The notes below the pieces were generated by a model. That model did no database searches. It saw only the letters and a program-made list of their open reading frames with translations, and was not told the origin of the DNA. DNA of 64,000 bases from Ipomoea triloba (taxonomy: Eukaryota > Streptophyta > Magnoliopsida > Solanales > Convolvulaceae): the NCBI RefSeq assembly GCF_003576645.1, contig NC_044919.1, positions 26,970,327 to 27,034,326 of the forward strand, in the 5' to 3' direction. This document shows positions 1 through 10,310 of the stretch, piece after piece. A program made the translations under genes and the position numbers. Each line of letters starts with the position of its first letter. Position 1 is the stretch's first letter.

Positions 1-190
1 AACTTTGTAAAGTATCCCACCCAAAATTAAAATACAAAAAATTCCCACCCAAAAATTAAAATACAAAATAATTCCACCCAAAATTAAAATACAACATTTT
101 GCAAAAGTAATTTCCACCCAAAAATAAAAATACAATCTTGCAAAGTAGTTTCCCACCTAAAAAAAAAAATACACCTTGCAAATAATTCAC
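1..190. repeat. Minisatellite, ~30-bp unit
   Basis: About five degenerate head-to-tail copies of a unit built from CCACCCAAAATTAAAATACAA followed by a short variable spacer such as TTTTGCAAAGTA. The array runs to the window edge, so its full length is unknown. The minus strand is open for 84 codons only because the repeat lacks stops in that frame; I do not regard it as a gene. Confidence 0.7.
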
Positions 191-780
191 ACCGGGAAAT
201 TTGATCTGATACTGAAGTCTGACACCTTGTAAGAATTCAATTTGAGTGAAATTTCTCTCTTTTCTTTGCATGAGAAGTGCATTGAAGTTTAGGTTGTTTG
301 TGAGAAGCATTCAATCTTGGTAGGCTAGTGAGAAGCTAGTTTATCCCCTTATCTTGTTCTTTATATTCACACACATATCCAAAAACCCAAAAAGAATACT
401 ATTACTCATATTATATAGCTAATTTTATTTTTGTATCTTAATTCTAGTGCTAGATTCCTAATACTCTAATTCTTAGCCTTGCTTAATAATCTAAGGGTTG
501 AGAGTATTATTTGTTAGTTTGGTGAGACATTTGTAGAGTTGGGATCTCAAAATCCAAGAGTCTACAAGGTAAGATCCTCTTTTGGACGCGAAAGGTTCTT
601 GAGTGATTCCATGAGTGTGCACTTATTGCAGGAAGCAATCCGTGTACGCATCACTATTAGGAGAGTTACGAAGTCACTTCGGACCACTAAGTTTTATTCA
701 TATACTATAAGTTCACGACTTCAACTTTTATCAATGCTCTCTTGATTAAATTTGTCAGACTAATGGTTTCTTCGCCACTC
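191..780. other. Unrecognised stretch, possibly LTR-like
   Basis: No convincing gene. Text such as GAGAAGCTAGTTTATCCCC and the moderately GC-richer block at 530-700 resembles the leader or LTR of a plant retroelement, but I see no paired terminal repeat, primer-binding site or target duplication. The short open frame at 539-745 has no recognisable domain. Confidence 0.25.
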
Positions 781-2057
781 AAAAATAAATAAAGCCAACT
801 TTTATGGTATCTTAGGTAATACGGAGTAATATTGTATTTTTAGTAAAAACATATTAGGTAAGGCTAACTTTAATTATTTTAATTTTTTATTTTAATAATT
901 TATTATTAAAAATTATTTTAAAATGCCAACTCACCATCCACATAAGCAAGTAACCTCATGAAATAGATGGTAACGTGCTATCAGGTGAAATTGCATACAT
1001 TTGGAGTGTTCAGTGGCTTAATTGCACATTTTCTTGATTCAGTTGCCTAATTGCAATTTCAGGTTACATTTAGTGGTCAATTTGAATCTTATTCTTTTTT
1101 ATTTTCTTTTTTTCATTAACATCTTCATAAAAATAAAAATAAAAATAAAAAAGAAAAAAAGACCTTCATTCCATCAGGATCATTTAAAGATAAGTTAGCA
1201 AGACTAAATGTGTGTTTGATTCACGGATTTATACATTAAGAATGAGAATCAAAATCATAGTTATTATTTGGTTGACAACTTTTTAAAACACAACTATGAC
1301 ATTTAATTACTCCTTGAATTAAGAACCTCATCCCCTAATTAAAAAAAGGGTATGTATCATTTCATCTTATATTGGTAATTTGATTTTTAAGTTTGGATTA
1401 ATGCTTTTAAATCTTTTGTTTTGATTTTTTTTTTTCATATTGGTATTTTGGATGTCATTATATTATGACCACTTGTCTTGATTTTTTATTTTTTGTATTT
1501 TTTAAAAGCTTTTATTCACCGAACTTTGATGGTTAGCTTTTTTATTCTCTCTCTCGCTGTTTCGCGAGTTTTTTGCTCCTTGCCATCTTTGAGCAGTTAC
1601 TACTGTACTACATGATTCTGTTCGTAATGCTACTGTCAGTTAATAAGTAATAATAACGCCTAATTGCACTATATTGCGGTTAAGGGGATTTCATTTGAGG
1701 TTTTAATTTAATTAAAATGTTCAATTGTACTTAGACTTAGGGCGCAAATTTGACTCTATTCTTTTTTATAAATTATTTTAATGTCATGGTCCTTGCTAGC
1801 TCATTAACTTAATTATATTAGTTTATTATTATCTAATTTTATTTACAGAAATTTTCTTTATAAGACTCAGATGATGAATTGTACATAAAAATTAAGGATA
1901 TTAATTAAATGAAATCAAATTTTGTGATCATGCATGTGAGAATGTGGTTTGGATTTTTTGAGACATGCCTCCTCGTGAAATCATATCATTACTCTTTTCG
2001 AGGGAATGAGGGATGCTGAGTACACTGATCAAATAATTTATTTCTAAAAAAAAAAAT
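781..2057. other. AT-rich intergenic DNA with one dispersed-repeat end
   Basis: No gene seen. The stretch at about 985-1095 (text like GCCTAATTGCAATTTCAGG, then AGTGG and CAATTTGA) closely resembles 10430-10545, so both are ends of one dispersed repeat family of unknown class. A weaker third relative lies around 1660-1760. The rest is low-complexity A/T sequence. Confidence 0.4.
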
Positions 2058-2467
2058 ATGTGAGACCGTCTCACCGTTGATCGAGTTGGGTCAAGATGGA
2101 TATATAATACTTATACACATAAATGTCATACTGATATGGTCAAATATAATACTAATTAGGAATAAAAATTTTGTTACTTATAAGGGTAAATGTAATACTT
2201 TTAAGGGCAAATGTAATACTTTTACATTTCGATTTAAAAGTATTACATTTTTCCTCGAAAGTATTATATTTTTCCTTATAAGTAAGGACACTTGTCAACA
2301 TTATTTATTTTGAAAAATGTAATATTTTTGATGAAAAATATAATACATCTACATCAAAATTTAAAAGTATTACATTTTCTCTCATAATAACAAATATTGT
2401 ATTCCTGATTAGTGACATTTAAGTGTTGTTCCGACCCGACCCGACCCGTCTCACGAACAAGTGTGAC
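2058..2467. mobile_element. MITE, GAGACCGTCTCAC family, copy 1
   Basis: Starts with TGTGAGACCGTCTCACCG and ends with CCCGTCTCACGAACAAGTGTG, which is inverted relative to the start. The interior has many short inverted blocks (for example TTTAAAAGTATTACATTTT on both strands). It is clearly related to 41739-42175, which keeps a longer right end; this copy lacks about 20 bp there. A decayed relative lies at 21040-21255. There is no transposase, so it is non-autonomous. Its right end overlaps the last codons of the secreted-peptide gene at 2451-2705. The 78-codon open frame inside it (2077-2313) is spurious. Confidence 0.65.
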
Positions 2468-2705
2468 TATATGAAAAAGTTTTCCCGACGAGAGTAGCGG
2501 AGTTAACGGCGCCGTTAGTGCCAGGATTTCCGCCCGGAGGGGAAACCGGCTTCCACTGCAAAGATGGCAACAAAAGATGTTTTTTCTTCATCCACACCGG
2601 TTCACCGTCGTCACGGGGAACCGATCTACAGGCTTCGTGAGGTTTAATGATGAGTAGAACAAGTACAGAAACAAAAGCTAAGACAGTACTAGGTTGAGGT
2701 GTCAT
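2451..2705 (-). CDS. Small secreted peptide precursor, CEP-like (paralogue 1)
   Basis: The 84-residue reading begins at the internal ATG at 2705, because from there it aligns with the paralogue at 5860-6195 (both start MT-QPSTVLAF-SVL, then IKP). An in-frame ATG at 2864 would add 53 residues with no such match. Residues 1-27 form a hydrophobic signal peptide ending near EA-CR. A motif PVSPPGGNPGTN (about residues 53-64) follows LLLPSLQWK. The PPG-x-N-PG-x-N pattern resembles C-terminally encoded peptide (CEP) domains, with weaker likeness to IDA/PIP-type peptides; the assignment is inference. The product should be secreted, cleaved and sensed by a receptor kinase. The last residues and the stop come from the overlapping MITE end, so the native C-terminus is probably lost. 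Expression is unproven. Confidence 0.5.
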   Translation of the reverse strand: MTPQPSTVLAFVSVLVLLIIKPHEACRSVPRDDGEPVWMKKKHLLLPSLQWKPVSPPGGNPGTNGAVNSATLVGKTFSYSHTCS

Positions 2706-2807
2706 TGTCTCTTCGATCTTGTCTGCTGGTTTTAAGGAATTATGGCGAAGAAGTTCATGATGATTGAGATGAAGGTGGTGATGACAAAATGGGAATTGAA
2801 GAGGAGG

Positions 2808-2819
2808 CTTATATATAAG
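2808..2819 (-). promoter_or_regulatory. TATA box of peptide paralogue 1
   Basis: CTTATATATAAG lies about 105 bp upstream of the chosen ATG on the minus strand. The paralogue has a TATA-like sequence in the corresponding place, and both are next to a GAGGAGG block. This supports the internal start codon and a leader of about 75 nt. Confidence 0.5.
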
Positions 2820-2867
2820 CAGCTTCAAACCACGAACTGAAGCAGATAGGTTGACGTTCTGCACTTT

Positions 2868-3094
2868 GACTGGAAATATTATTACGTTTAATAAGAAGTT
2901 GAATAAGTCATCAACTTGGGAGAAAAGTTTACGCTATGGAACAAACCTAAAAAGGGTGTTCAATAATCTGTGACTGGTTCACCCAAACAATTTGCTCAAA
3001 ATAGTATTTTGCAGTGAAAACTTTGATTTTCCGGAAATTCAACAACTGTTATTTGAAGTTGTACGTACTCTTGATTCTAGTTAATCAAGGACAA
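2868..3094. other. Upstream flank of peptide gene 1
   Basis: Distal promoter region of paralogue 1. Text such as CCAAACAATTTGCTCAAAATAG at 2984-3005 recurs in the corresponding place upstream of paralogue 2 (about 6490-6515), so the duplication that made the pair included promoter DNA. Confidence 0.4.
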
Positions 3095-3730
3095 GGGCGT
3101 TTGGTTCACGAATGTTAGATTACCTTAGGGAATGTTAGATTCCTCTATTTGGTAAAAACTGAAACATGTAATATAAACATGTTTGGTTGATGGGTTGTTT
3201 TTTATGTTATAATGGTTATTTTATCTTAATACCCTCAAATTACAAATCACCTTGCAAACATAGAAATATGTCAAATTGCTACAATATAATGTTATTTGCT
3301 TTCCAAATTTATGTTTTCAAAAAAAAATGTTTTCTCTTGTCTAGTCCTCTTTTATAAATCCTCTTTTATAAAAATAAAATAAGGTTCACAATAGCAACTA
3401 AATAGCATTTTGACAATAAGTGTAAGTTTCATAACAAAGGACTCATATAGTACCATGTTTTCTATACGTATATTGCTACCTATACTAAACCAAAAATATA
3501 TTACCTAAGGAAAGGAAGGGTAAATTTTGTAAAATGGCAAGAGAATGTTATATTACCTCAGGAAAGGAAGGGCATCACATTCCCTCAAAATTAAGGAAAA
3601 AGCTTATGTGGAAGGCAAATAAGTGAATAACATTCCAAGGGAATGTTGAATAACTTTAACCAAACATAGGAATCTTGTATAACCAGCCAAATATAACATT
3701 TGTTATTCTAGATAGCCCAAATCAACGCCC
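3095..3730. mobile_element. Putative MITE with GGGCGTTTGG-type ends
   Basis: Left end GGGCGTTTGGTTCACG and right end CCAAATCAACGCCC are imperfect inverted repeats. GGAATGTTA words recur inside both arms in inverted order. No coding capacity. I found no clear target duplication, so the superfamily is uncertain; the TTTGGTT-type ends are seen in hAT and Harbinger MITEs. Confidence 0.45.
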
Positions 3731-3870
3731 CCTAAGTGTTAAGTGTCTCATATCGAAAAATAAGAGATTGAGATAAGAACATATGAATTTATAAGCAATA
3801 GTTATACTATGGATTCGAATCCACCTTTCAAGGTGGACCCATCACAATTTACAGACTAAATGTTCAATTA

Positions 3871-5432
3871 TCTACCCTTATATATATATATATATATATA
3901 TAATAAGAGCCAATAATGTTAGACCCCTAACTGGAACAAAAAAAATGTTGGTATAATAGTCTGCTATAACATATTGTACTTTGTGTTCTTCTTATTGTGC
4001 AACCTTCAATTAAATTCCTAATATATCCTAATCATTTATAATTTTATCAAATTCTTTCTGTTAAATATAACAGAAGTTTAACATTAAATTCTTTAGGCAA
4101 TTTTTTTTATTGCAATTTTCAAACAAATTGGCAATATTCTATAATACAATTCTGTATAAATTCCTAATTTAAAATTAAAATATTAAAGTCTTAATAGGAT
4201 TCTATAATACAATTTTGTATAAATTCCTAACTAAACTATTATTCTATCCAAAACAACAGTATATAACCCCCTCCCCTTCTCACTGGTATTCACCCAAAAG
4301 TAAACCTAACATATTCTGCAACACACCATCTACTTGACATTCTATAGGTATGATTGTCAAAATATTATCATGCTAATTCTATTATTTGTATTTATACTCA
4401 TAATGATTACAGTTTTTTTTTAAATCAATGATGGTATACTTATTAATTAGTATAACTTCAATATCGTTATGTAAATATATCTATTGTATAATCTGTTCAT
4501 CTATACTTGTATCCTTGTATGTAATGTTGTGGTTCTCATTATATTCCTCTATAATCTACACATTTTAGTTACTCCTAACTCTCTAATCTATGATTTTTGA
4601 ATTTATATTGTGGTTTCCATTATATTATTTCATAATATCCTTTATGAACATATTTCCCATGGTACAAGGATATTAGTCATGACAAATTCAGTAAAGTTAA
4701 TTGATATTGACACACAAACTGTGGACTGGAGTTGTACAGTTCATGTCATTAAGAAAAACGAACCAAAAAACGCTATTGAAACGCTTGAGAAAAAGTATAT
4801 GCTCATCGTCCTTGAGGATGAAACTGTAAGTAAATAGTAAAAAATTTCTCCCTTTTAAAACGGAAGTGCGCTCCTGCGCACCAGCTGAAAAAGCCCTTTC
4901 CCTTATTAAGAATTATTGTTTTATTATTATTATTATATTATTTTATTTTTATCATTATTAGTATTATTATTATTATGAAGATGCTCTCATTCACCACCAA
5001 CATCGATCATTGTAAATGCTATATCTAAATGCAAGGAACTTGGGTTCGATCAATAGTGTTTGATAATGACATTGGAATGTATGATATCACTTTACAAACC
5101 AACAAATGGTGTATCATCTCAAATGTCATTGTCAAACATGTCTGGGCAAACTATAAAGTACTTGATCACAAATACAATTACACATGGATTTTAAATGGTC
5201 GGACCGGTGTCCAAACAAGTAACAATGTTGACACGCCATTTGCTCCCATGTATTTATAATTTCGTTATGTTTTATTAAAATATATAAGTATCGAGACTAT
5301 TTTTTTGATTTTTATTAATTAGCATTTTTTCTCTCTCATTATTATATGACTACTTTAATCAATTAAGGAAAACTAATTTAAAAATACGCATTGGGCATTG
5401 GTTTAATCGCGCAAAGCGCGTGTGATAACTAG
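3871..5432 (+). mobile_element. Helitron (non-autonomous) with RPA-like remnant
   Basis: The 3' terminus is diagnostic: hairpin CGCGC-AAA-GCGCG at 5408-5420, a short spacer, then CTAG at 5429-5432 followed by T. The 5' end is placed at TCTACCC (3871) preceded by A, giving the A/T insertion context; it is less certain, but TAATAAGAG just inside it recurs at the start of the Helitron at 43616. The interior holds AT-rich DNA and a decayed replication-protein-A-like segment. Rep/helicase motifs are absent, so movement would need a partner in trans. Confidence 0.6.
4679..4837 (+). pseudogene. RPA-like OB-fold fragment inside Helitron
   Basis: The reading contains ...VDWSCTVHVIKKNEPKNA... and ...KKYMLIVLEDE..., resembling the W-x-x-x-V-x-V-I ... 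L-x-L-x-D-E pattern of the single-stranded-DNA-binding OB fold in plant replication protein A-like proteins carried by Helitrons. Only about 50 residues are alike. The frame closes soon after a possible splice donor (GAAACTGTAAGT), so it may be one exon. A second open stretch at 5029-5259 (76 codons, ...TWVRSIVFDNDIGMYDI...) may be a following exon; I do not recognise it. Confidence 0.4.
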
Positions 5433-5859
5433 TTGCTCTTTATAAGAGCATGTGTTAGACTAACAAATTGATTGAATTCAATATTTTAGTGTAGTTTAAC
5501 CCATGACTATAACTTGTAGTGTATACCAAATCTAAAGAATAAAACATGCATTTTAATTTTATACATTATTCCAAAATAGAAATCCCATTATCGATTCAAT
5601 TTTGTTTAATGACTATGCTAGTGAGTATGTACTGATAAAACAATTGATTTGAATGAAAATTTTAGCTTTGGGAAAAGCTATAGAATGAAGAATAAAACAT
5701 TATATGTGTGCAAATCTACAACTACGTTAGCATTTCGATCTAATATTAACTATTAGCTATTAGCTAGCCATTTTTCTACCCCCATAGTTCTGTTCACTAA
5801 CTGTGCCGATGGAGTTAGTTGTGGGCGGGGTTGGCTGACGGAGGAGAAACCGGCCACCA
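5433..5859. other. 3' flank of peptide gene 2, with residual motif
   Basis: Mostly AT-rich intergenic DNA. The part at 5818-5859 is the minus-strand continuation of the peptide gene after its stop codon: in the same frame it still encodes WWPVSPPSANPAHN followed by a new stop. Confidence 0.6.
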
Positions 5860-6195
5860 TTACAGAGAAGGAAGGAGAAGATTACTTAACGCCTTTATCG
5901 GGTGCAACCCATCCGCAAAGTTGATTGCTCCGACGAGAGCGGAGTTGGTGCCTGCATTTGGCGTCGGAGGAGTGACCAGTTTCCACAGAGATGGTGACGA
6001 AAGAAGTTTCCTTGAACGTCCATTCTTGAATGTAACTGCAAAGTTCTTGTCGCCGAGAGGTTCCGAGTTAGCGGCGTTGTTGATCCCGGGATTGGGGCCC
6101 GGAGGAGGAACCAATCTACTGGCTGCAAGAGGTTTGATGGTGAGTATAAGAAGTACGGAAATAAAAGCTAAAACAGTACTAGGTTGACATGTCAT
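5860..6195 (-). CDS. Small secreted peptide precursor, CEP-like (paralogue 2)
   Basis: 111 residues. Residues 1-25 are a signal peptide (MTCQPSTVLAFISVLLILT...). Two motifs follow: RLVPPPGPNPGINN (27-40) and WKLVTPPTPNAGTN (71-84), each followed by a similar stretch (...LGDKNFA... and ...LVGAINFA...) and then a Leu-Pro-Ser-Leu segment, so the mature region is a tandem repeat of about 43 residues. A third motif lies directly behind the TAA stop. PG-x-N-PG-I-N-N resembles the CEP core PG-x-S-PG-[IV]-G-H; IDA/PIP families are weaker alternatives. A secreted regulatory peptide precursor is inferred, not shown. Its leader and TATA region match paralogue 1 about 3.4 kb away, indicating a local duplication. 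Confidence 0.55.
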   Translation of the reverse strand: MTCQPSTVLAFISVLLILTIKPLAASRLVPPPGPNPGINNAANSEPLGDKNFAVTFKNGRSRKLLSSPSLWKLVTPPTPNAGTNSALVGAINFADGLHPIKALSNLLLPSL

Positions 6196-6320
6196 TGTCT
6201 CTTCGATCTTGTCTGATGGTTTTAAAGCTAGGACGACAAAAATAAAGAATTTTAGGATGATAGATGAGAGGATTGAGAGGTTGGTGACGATGAATAAAAC
6301 TGAGAAGAGGAGGCGCTGCG

Positions 6321-6330
6321 TTTATATATG
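6321..6330 (-). promoter_or_regulatory. TATA box of peptide paralogue 2
   Basis: CATATATAAA on the minus strand, about 125 bp upstream of the ATG, beside the GAGGAGG block shared with paralogue 1. The leader between TATA and ATG also contains the shared text ATCGAAGAGACAATGAC. Confidence 0.5.
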
Positions 6331-6600
6331 TATGTGCTCTAAAGTCTAAACCAGATAGCTGAGTGGTTGACCGTTTGAACTTGAACTGGTCATCATCTGC
6401 GAAACTCGTTAAGGTAGAAGAGTTACGGTACGTAGAAAACAACAAAATTGAAAACAAAGTGTTGAATCACTCAGAATTGAATCTGGTTGGGCCCACACAA
6501 TTCGCCCAAAATAGCATTGTCCAATGAGAACAAAGAGAATCAAAACGACTACACTTCATCGCATATCCAACTACACACCCCATAATCTATATCTATACTA

Positions 6601-6983
6601 TCTATACTATATATAAAAACAATTTCCTCCTCCCAAATTTTCCCCCCAAAACTTAGGGGTATTTTGGTAAAATCATTTTTTTATTTATTTATTATTTTAT
6701 TAATTATCCATCCTATAATATTATTATGGTAATATATGATAATGATAATATGATAATATGGTAATATTGTTAATATTAATGGGTGATTGGTGATTGGTGA
6801 TATATAATTGATAATTGATAATATGGTATATGGTATTATTCTTAATATTAATATATTAATATATAATATATTAATATATACTAATATTAATTAATTAATT
6901 GGTGATTATTTTAAAAAAAGATTAATTAATTGGTACGTGATTGGTGATTAGTGATATGGTAATATTGTTATATATTAATATTA

Positions 6984-7034
<51 letters not shown>

Positions 7035-7135
7035 TTAATTAATTAATTGGTGATTGGTGATTAGTGATATGATAATCTATATCTATATCTATATCTATAT
7101 ATCTATATATATTTATATAATTGACATGTAATTAA
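6601..7135 (+). mobile_element. Helitron-like 5' terminus
   Basis: Begins with TCTATACTATATATAAAA, a common 5' end of plant Helitrons, then TTTCCTCCTCCCAAATTTTCC. The same terminus occurs inverted at 17694, and the following ~180 bp (TTATTATGGTAATAT words) matches that copy too. No matching 3' hairpin is seen before the next elements, so this copy is truncated or has been split by later insertions. Contains a TA microsatellite at 6977-7029. Confidence 0.5.
6977..7029. repeat. (TA)n microsatellite
   Basis: About 26 TA dinucleotides in the AT-rich interior of the Helitron-like element, flanked on both sides by TTAATATTAAT-type text. Confidence 0.9.
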
Positions 7136-8113
7136 CTATATTAGAATAAAAAAATTATATAATATTGTAGTAAAATTTTTACATGTCAATCATCTATATT
7201 TACATAAAATTAAAATTAATTATACTTTCCTTTTGAAAAATCTTCCATATTATGTTTATCCTCCACTATATAATGATGAGAAATGACTGTTCTCTCACAA
7301 TGTATCAATATCTGTGCTCTCACTATTAGTTAGATCTATAATCTGTAATTCTACGAAGTCGAAGATCGAACTTTAACAAGCGTAGAATTGTTATGGTATG
7401 CGGTATGATTTAATTTTTAGTTGATTCATTCTGCATGTTGGAGATCCTTATGGTGTAGTCTGCATTCCATAGAGTATTTTGTAGTACTGTGATTTAGTTT
7501 GATTTTAACAGCTCAATATGCTTTAATTTTTGCTGATTTTGCCATGGGCGTATCACGTATGTAAAATTACAATTTTCAGAGTGATTGTAGTGAACAATCA
7601 AATGTTTTCTATAATTATATATTTTAATCACATTACTTTGATTGGTAATTTCTAATGGAAAAACATTGTATTGTAACTTTGTATTACAAGATTTTGAATG
7701 ATAATACCTTATTTAACTATCCATCTTTTTAGTTGTACTGTGCAAAATAACTAGCAATCTACGGATGCTCATCTATATATTGTAGAATTTGCAATCTTGA
7801 TCTTTCCCATTTACGGATGCTTATGTAAGTTGGTAAAAATGGTGGTTACTATACTTGAATAAATCCTCAATTATTCATTCCAATTGTTCGTTTTACCATT
7901 CCAATTCTTCATTTTATAAAAAATGGTGCATTGGAAGCTAAACATGGGTCATTGTATCATTGATTGTTGATTCCAATTATTATTAATCTTTATCATTAAT
8001 TGCACAATACTAATTCACACTTATTAGTTAAAAAATGGTGATTACTATACTTGAATAAATGAAATAATAATATTAAATTTTGTAGCCTCGATTTAAAATC
8101 TATTATGTTAATA
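7136..8113. other. Gene-free AT-rich stretch
   Basis: No gene recognised. Around 7310-7400 the base composition is more balanced (TACGAAGTCGAAGATCGAAC) and could be a leader of the surrounding Helitron-like DNA, but nothing identifies it. Confidence 0.5.
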
Positions 8114-8222
8114 TAATAATAATAATAATAATATAATACTCCGTAGTAATAATAATCTAAAATTATTAATATAATTTTCCTAATAATAATAATAATAATA
8201 ATATAATAATAATAATAATCCA
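8114..8222. repeat. Compound (AAT)n microsatellite
   Basis: Two runs of AAT/ATA trinucleotides (8114-8135 and 8182-8220) separated by a spacer containing ACTCCGTAGT. The 75-codon minus-strand frame over it is a poly-Tyr/Ile artefact of the repeat. Confidence 0.8.
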
Positions 8223-8459
8223 TAACTCTTAATATAAGTTTGTAACTAAATTTTCCTATTAAATCTGTTTATAAAGGTAATTATAAATATAGAATTGAGA
8301 AATTCCTATGATATTTTATTTAATTGATATTATTCCTAATATATTTTATCTAAAAGGCTTCCTTCCTTTTTTATAACATTGTTCCACATGTTAATCCGTT
8401 TAATATGCTAATCTATATAGGTAATTACCATATACTATTTACTATCTAAATAATCCGTG

Positions 8460-8950
8460 GTAATTACACTATATGTTGAATCAAAAGGTTGATCACAATT
8501 TTTTGACAAAAAGAAATTCCAATTCAAGTCAGAAAAAGGAGTACACCAAGATTAGAAATCAAATCCCAAACAAACTAGGAATAACACCAATACTGTTTTG
8601 GTTCTGATTAGTTGGCTATTTAAAGGACCTCTCACCATTACACCATTCACGAATTCCCTAGCTAATATTGTGAGGCATAAGAGAGTTTGAGAGGATTCTA
8701 AATTCCCTTAGAAAGTAGTACATGTGTTTAGGTTACAATAGATTAGATAGGAGAAGATCAATCTATTGTGTAATTTCTGGTCCCAAAACTATGTACTTTG
8801 AATATTAAGCTTTTAGTGGATTTAGGCAAATTCTCAAGACTGAGAAGTGCCTCGCAGAATAGGGTTTTTCCCAAACTGCGTTATCAAGTCTCTTGTGTTA
8901 CAACTATTGTTTTAACATCTCTGTGTGCTGCGCATTACATTTTTCACTAT
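8460..8950 (+). mobile_element. Possible LTR fragment
   Basis: A TATTTAAAGG box at about 8620 is followed by ...GAGTTTGAGAGGATTC..., then GTGCCTCGCAGAATAGGG and CTCTTGTGTTACAACTATTG, an arrangement like the U3-R-U5 part of plant copia LTRs. No second copy, primer-binding site or target duplication was seen, so this could be a decayed solo LTR or something else. Confidence 0.3.
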
Positions 8951-9636
8951 ATTTAACATCTAAATTTATTATGGTCATTAAACATAGAGATTTCATTCTT
9001 ACGATAATTTTATATATTTTTACTTCAGATAATGTCAATTACCCGTGCATTTCATTTGATTACTTTTGAATAAAATCTTAAAAATTATGACAACTAATGA
9101 ATTAATATTGTTGTTCGTAATATAAATTTTATCAAATCAGTTAACGAAATTGATAATACACATATTACATCCATAATTAGAGGAGATTAACAAAATTATG
9201 ATAATTATTTCAATTCACGTATTATTATGTTAATTCACATATTATTACGTCCATACAATTATGTAAATTATTTCCATTCACAGATTATTACACATATAAA
9301 ATTATGCTAATGGTTACTTTGGAATAAAATCTTAATAATTATGGTCATTGAGAAATTAGTTCAAACATTATACTTTTATTAAACGGTTTTTTATACTTGC
9401 CGTAATTTTATCTAATCAATTAAAGAAATTAATGGTACACATATTACGGACATAATTAAAGAAAATTAAACATACACATATATATTACGGATAAAATTAA
9501 AGAAAATTAAACATACACATATTACGTCCATAATTAAACGAAATTAAAATATACATTATTTTTTAATTATAATATATACTCCTTAATTACCATACTTATT
9601 CATAATACATGGACGTCATAATTAGCATAATATTAA
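8951..9636. other. Gene-free stretch with diverged short repeats
   Basis: Loosely repeated sentences containing ACATATTACGTCCATAATTA occur about every 60-130 bp (9160-9190, 9425-9455, 9510-9540), suggesting a degenerate tandem array. No coding potential. Confidence 0.4.
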
Positions 9637-10272
9637 TCTATACTATATATAAAAACATAAGAATAGTAAAGGCATATTTTAAATTTTAAACAATAGTAAA
9701 GGTAAATTAAAAATAGAATGAAAATATTTCAATAATAATATTCTACATCATTAATTATAAAAATATAACAGAAATTAGGTAAAAATACCAGTGGATCTAT
9801 TATTCTAATTGACTAATTAACTGAAAATAAAAAAAAATCGACTAAAAATGAATCTGATGTTACTAATTGATTGAATATATAAAAGGAAATGAATATTAAT
9901 AATTGACTGTAAATAAAAAAATATCCATAATTAACTAAAATAAAAAAGGAAATGGTCATATCATTGCAATTTAATTAAAAAAGGAAAACATTCTACATCA
10001 TAAATAATAAAGGTATATTATAAACAATATTAAAGATAAATTAAAAAAGGAACGGAAATTAAAAATGAAACGGAAATATTTCAATAATAATATTCTACAT
10101 CAACAATTAAAAATGGAACGAAAATTAGGTAAATATTACTACGTAATTATTTTCATTTTTCCTAGATAAGGTTGCCTGATATTAATTTACACATAACAAT
10201 CGACACTAATAATTAAAAAAAATTAAAAAAAATAGAAGAACTGTCGGAGACGTCTGTTTTTTTTTTTTTAAA

Positions 10273-10310
<38 letters not shown>

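Noticed and set aside
2077..2313. 78-codon open frame
   Set aside because: Lies wholly inside a foldback MITE, is rich in Ile/Phe/Lys from A/T content and has a look-alike inside the other MITE copy at 41761-42204.
7996..8223. Minus-strand Tyr/Ile-rich frame
   Set aside because: Pure translation of the AAT microsatellite.
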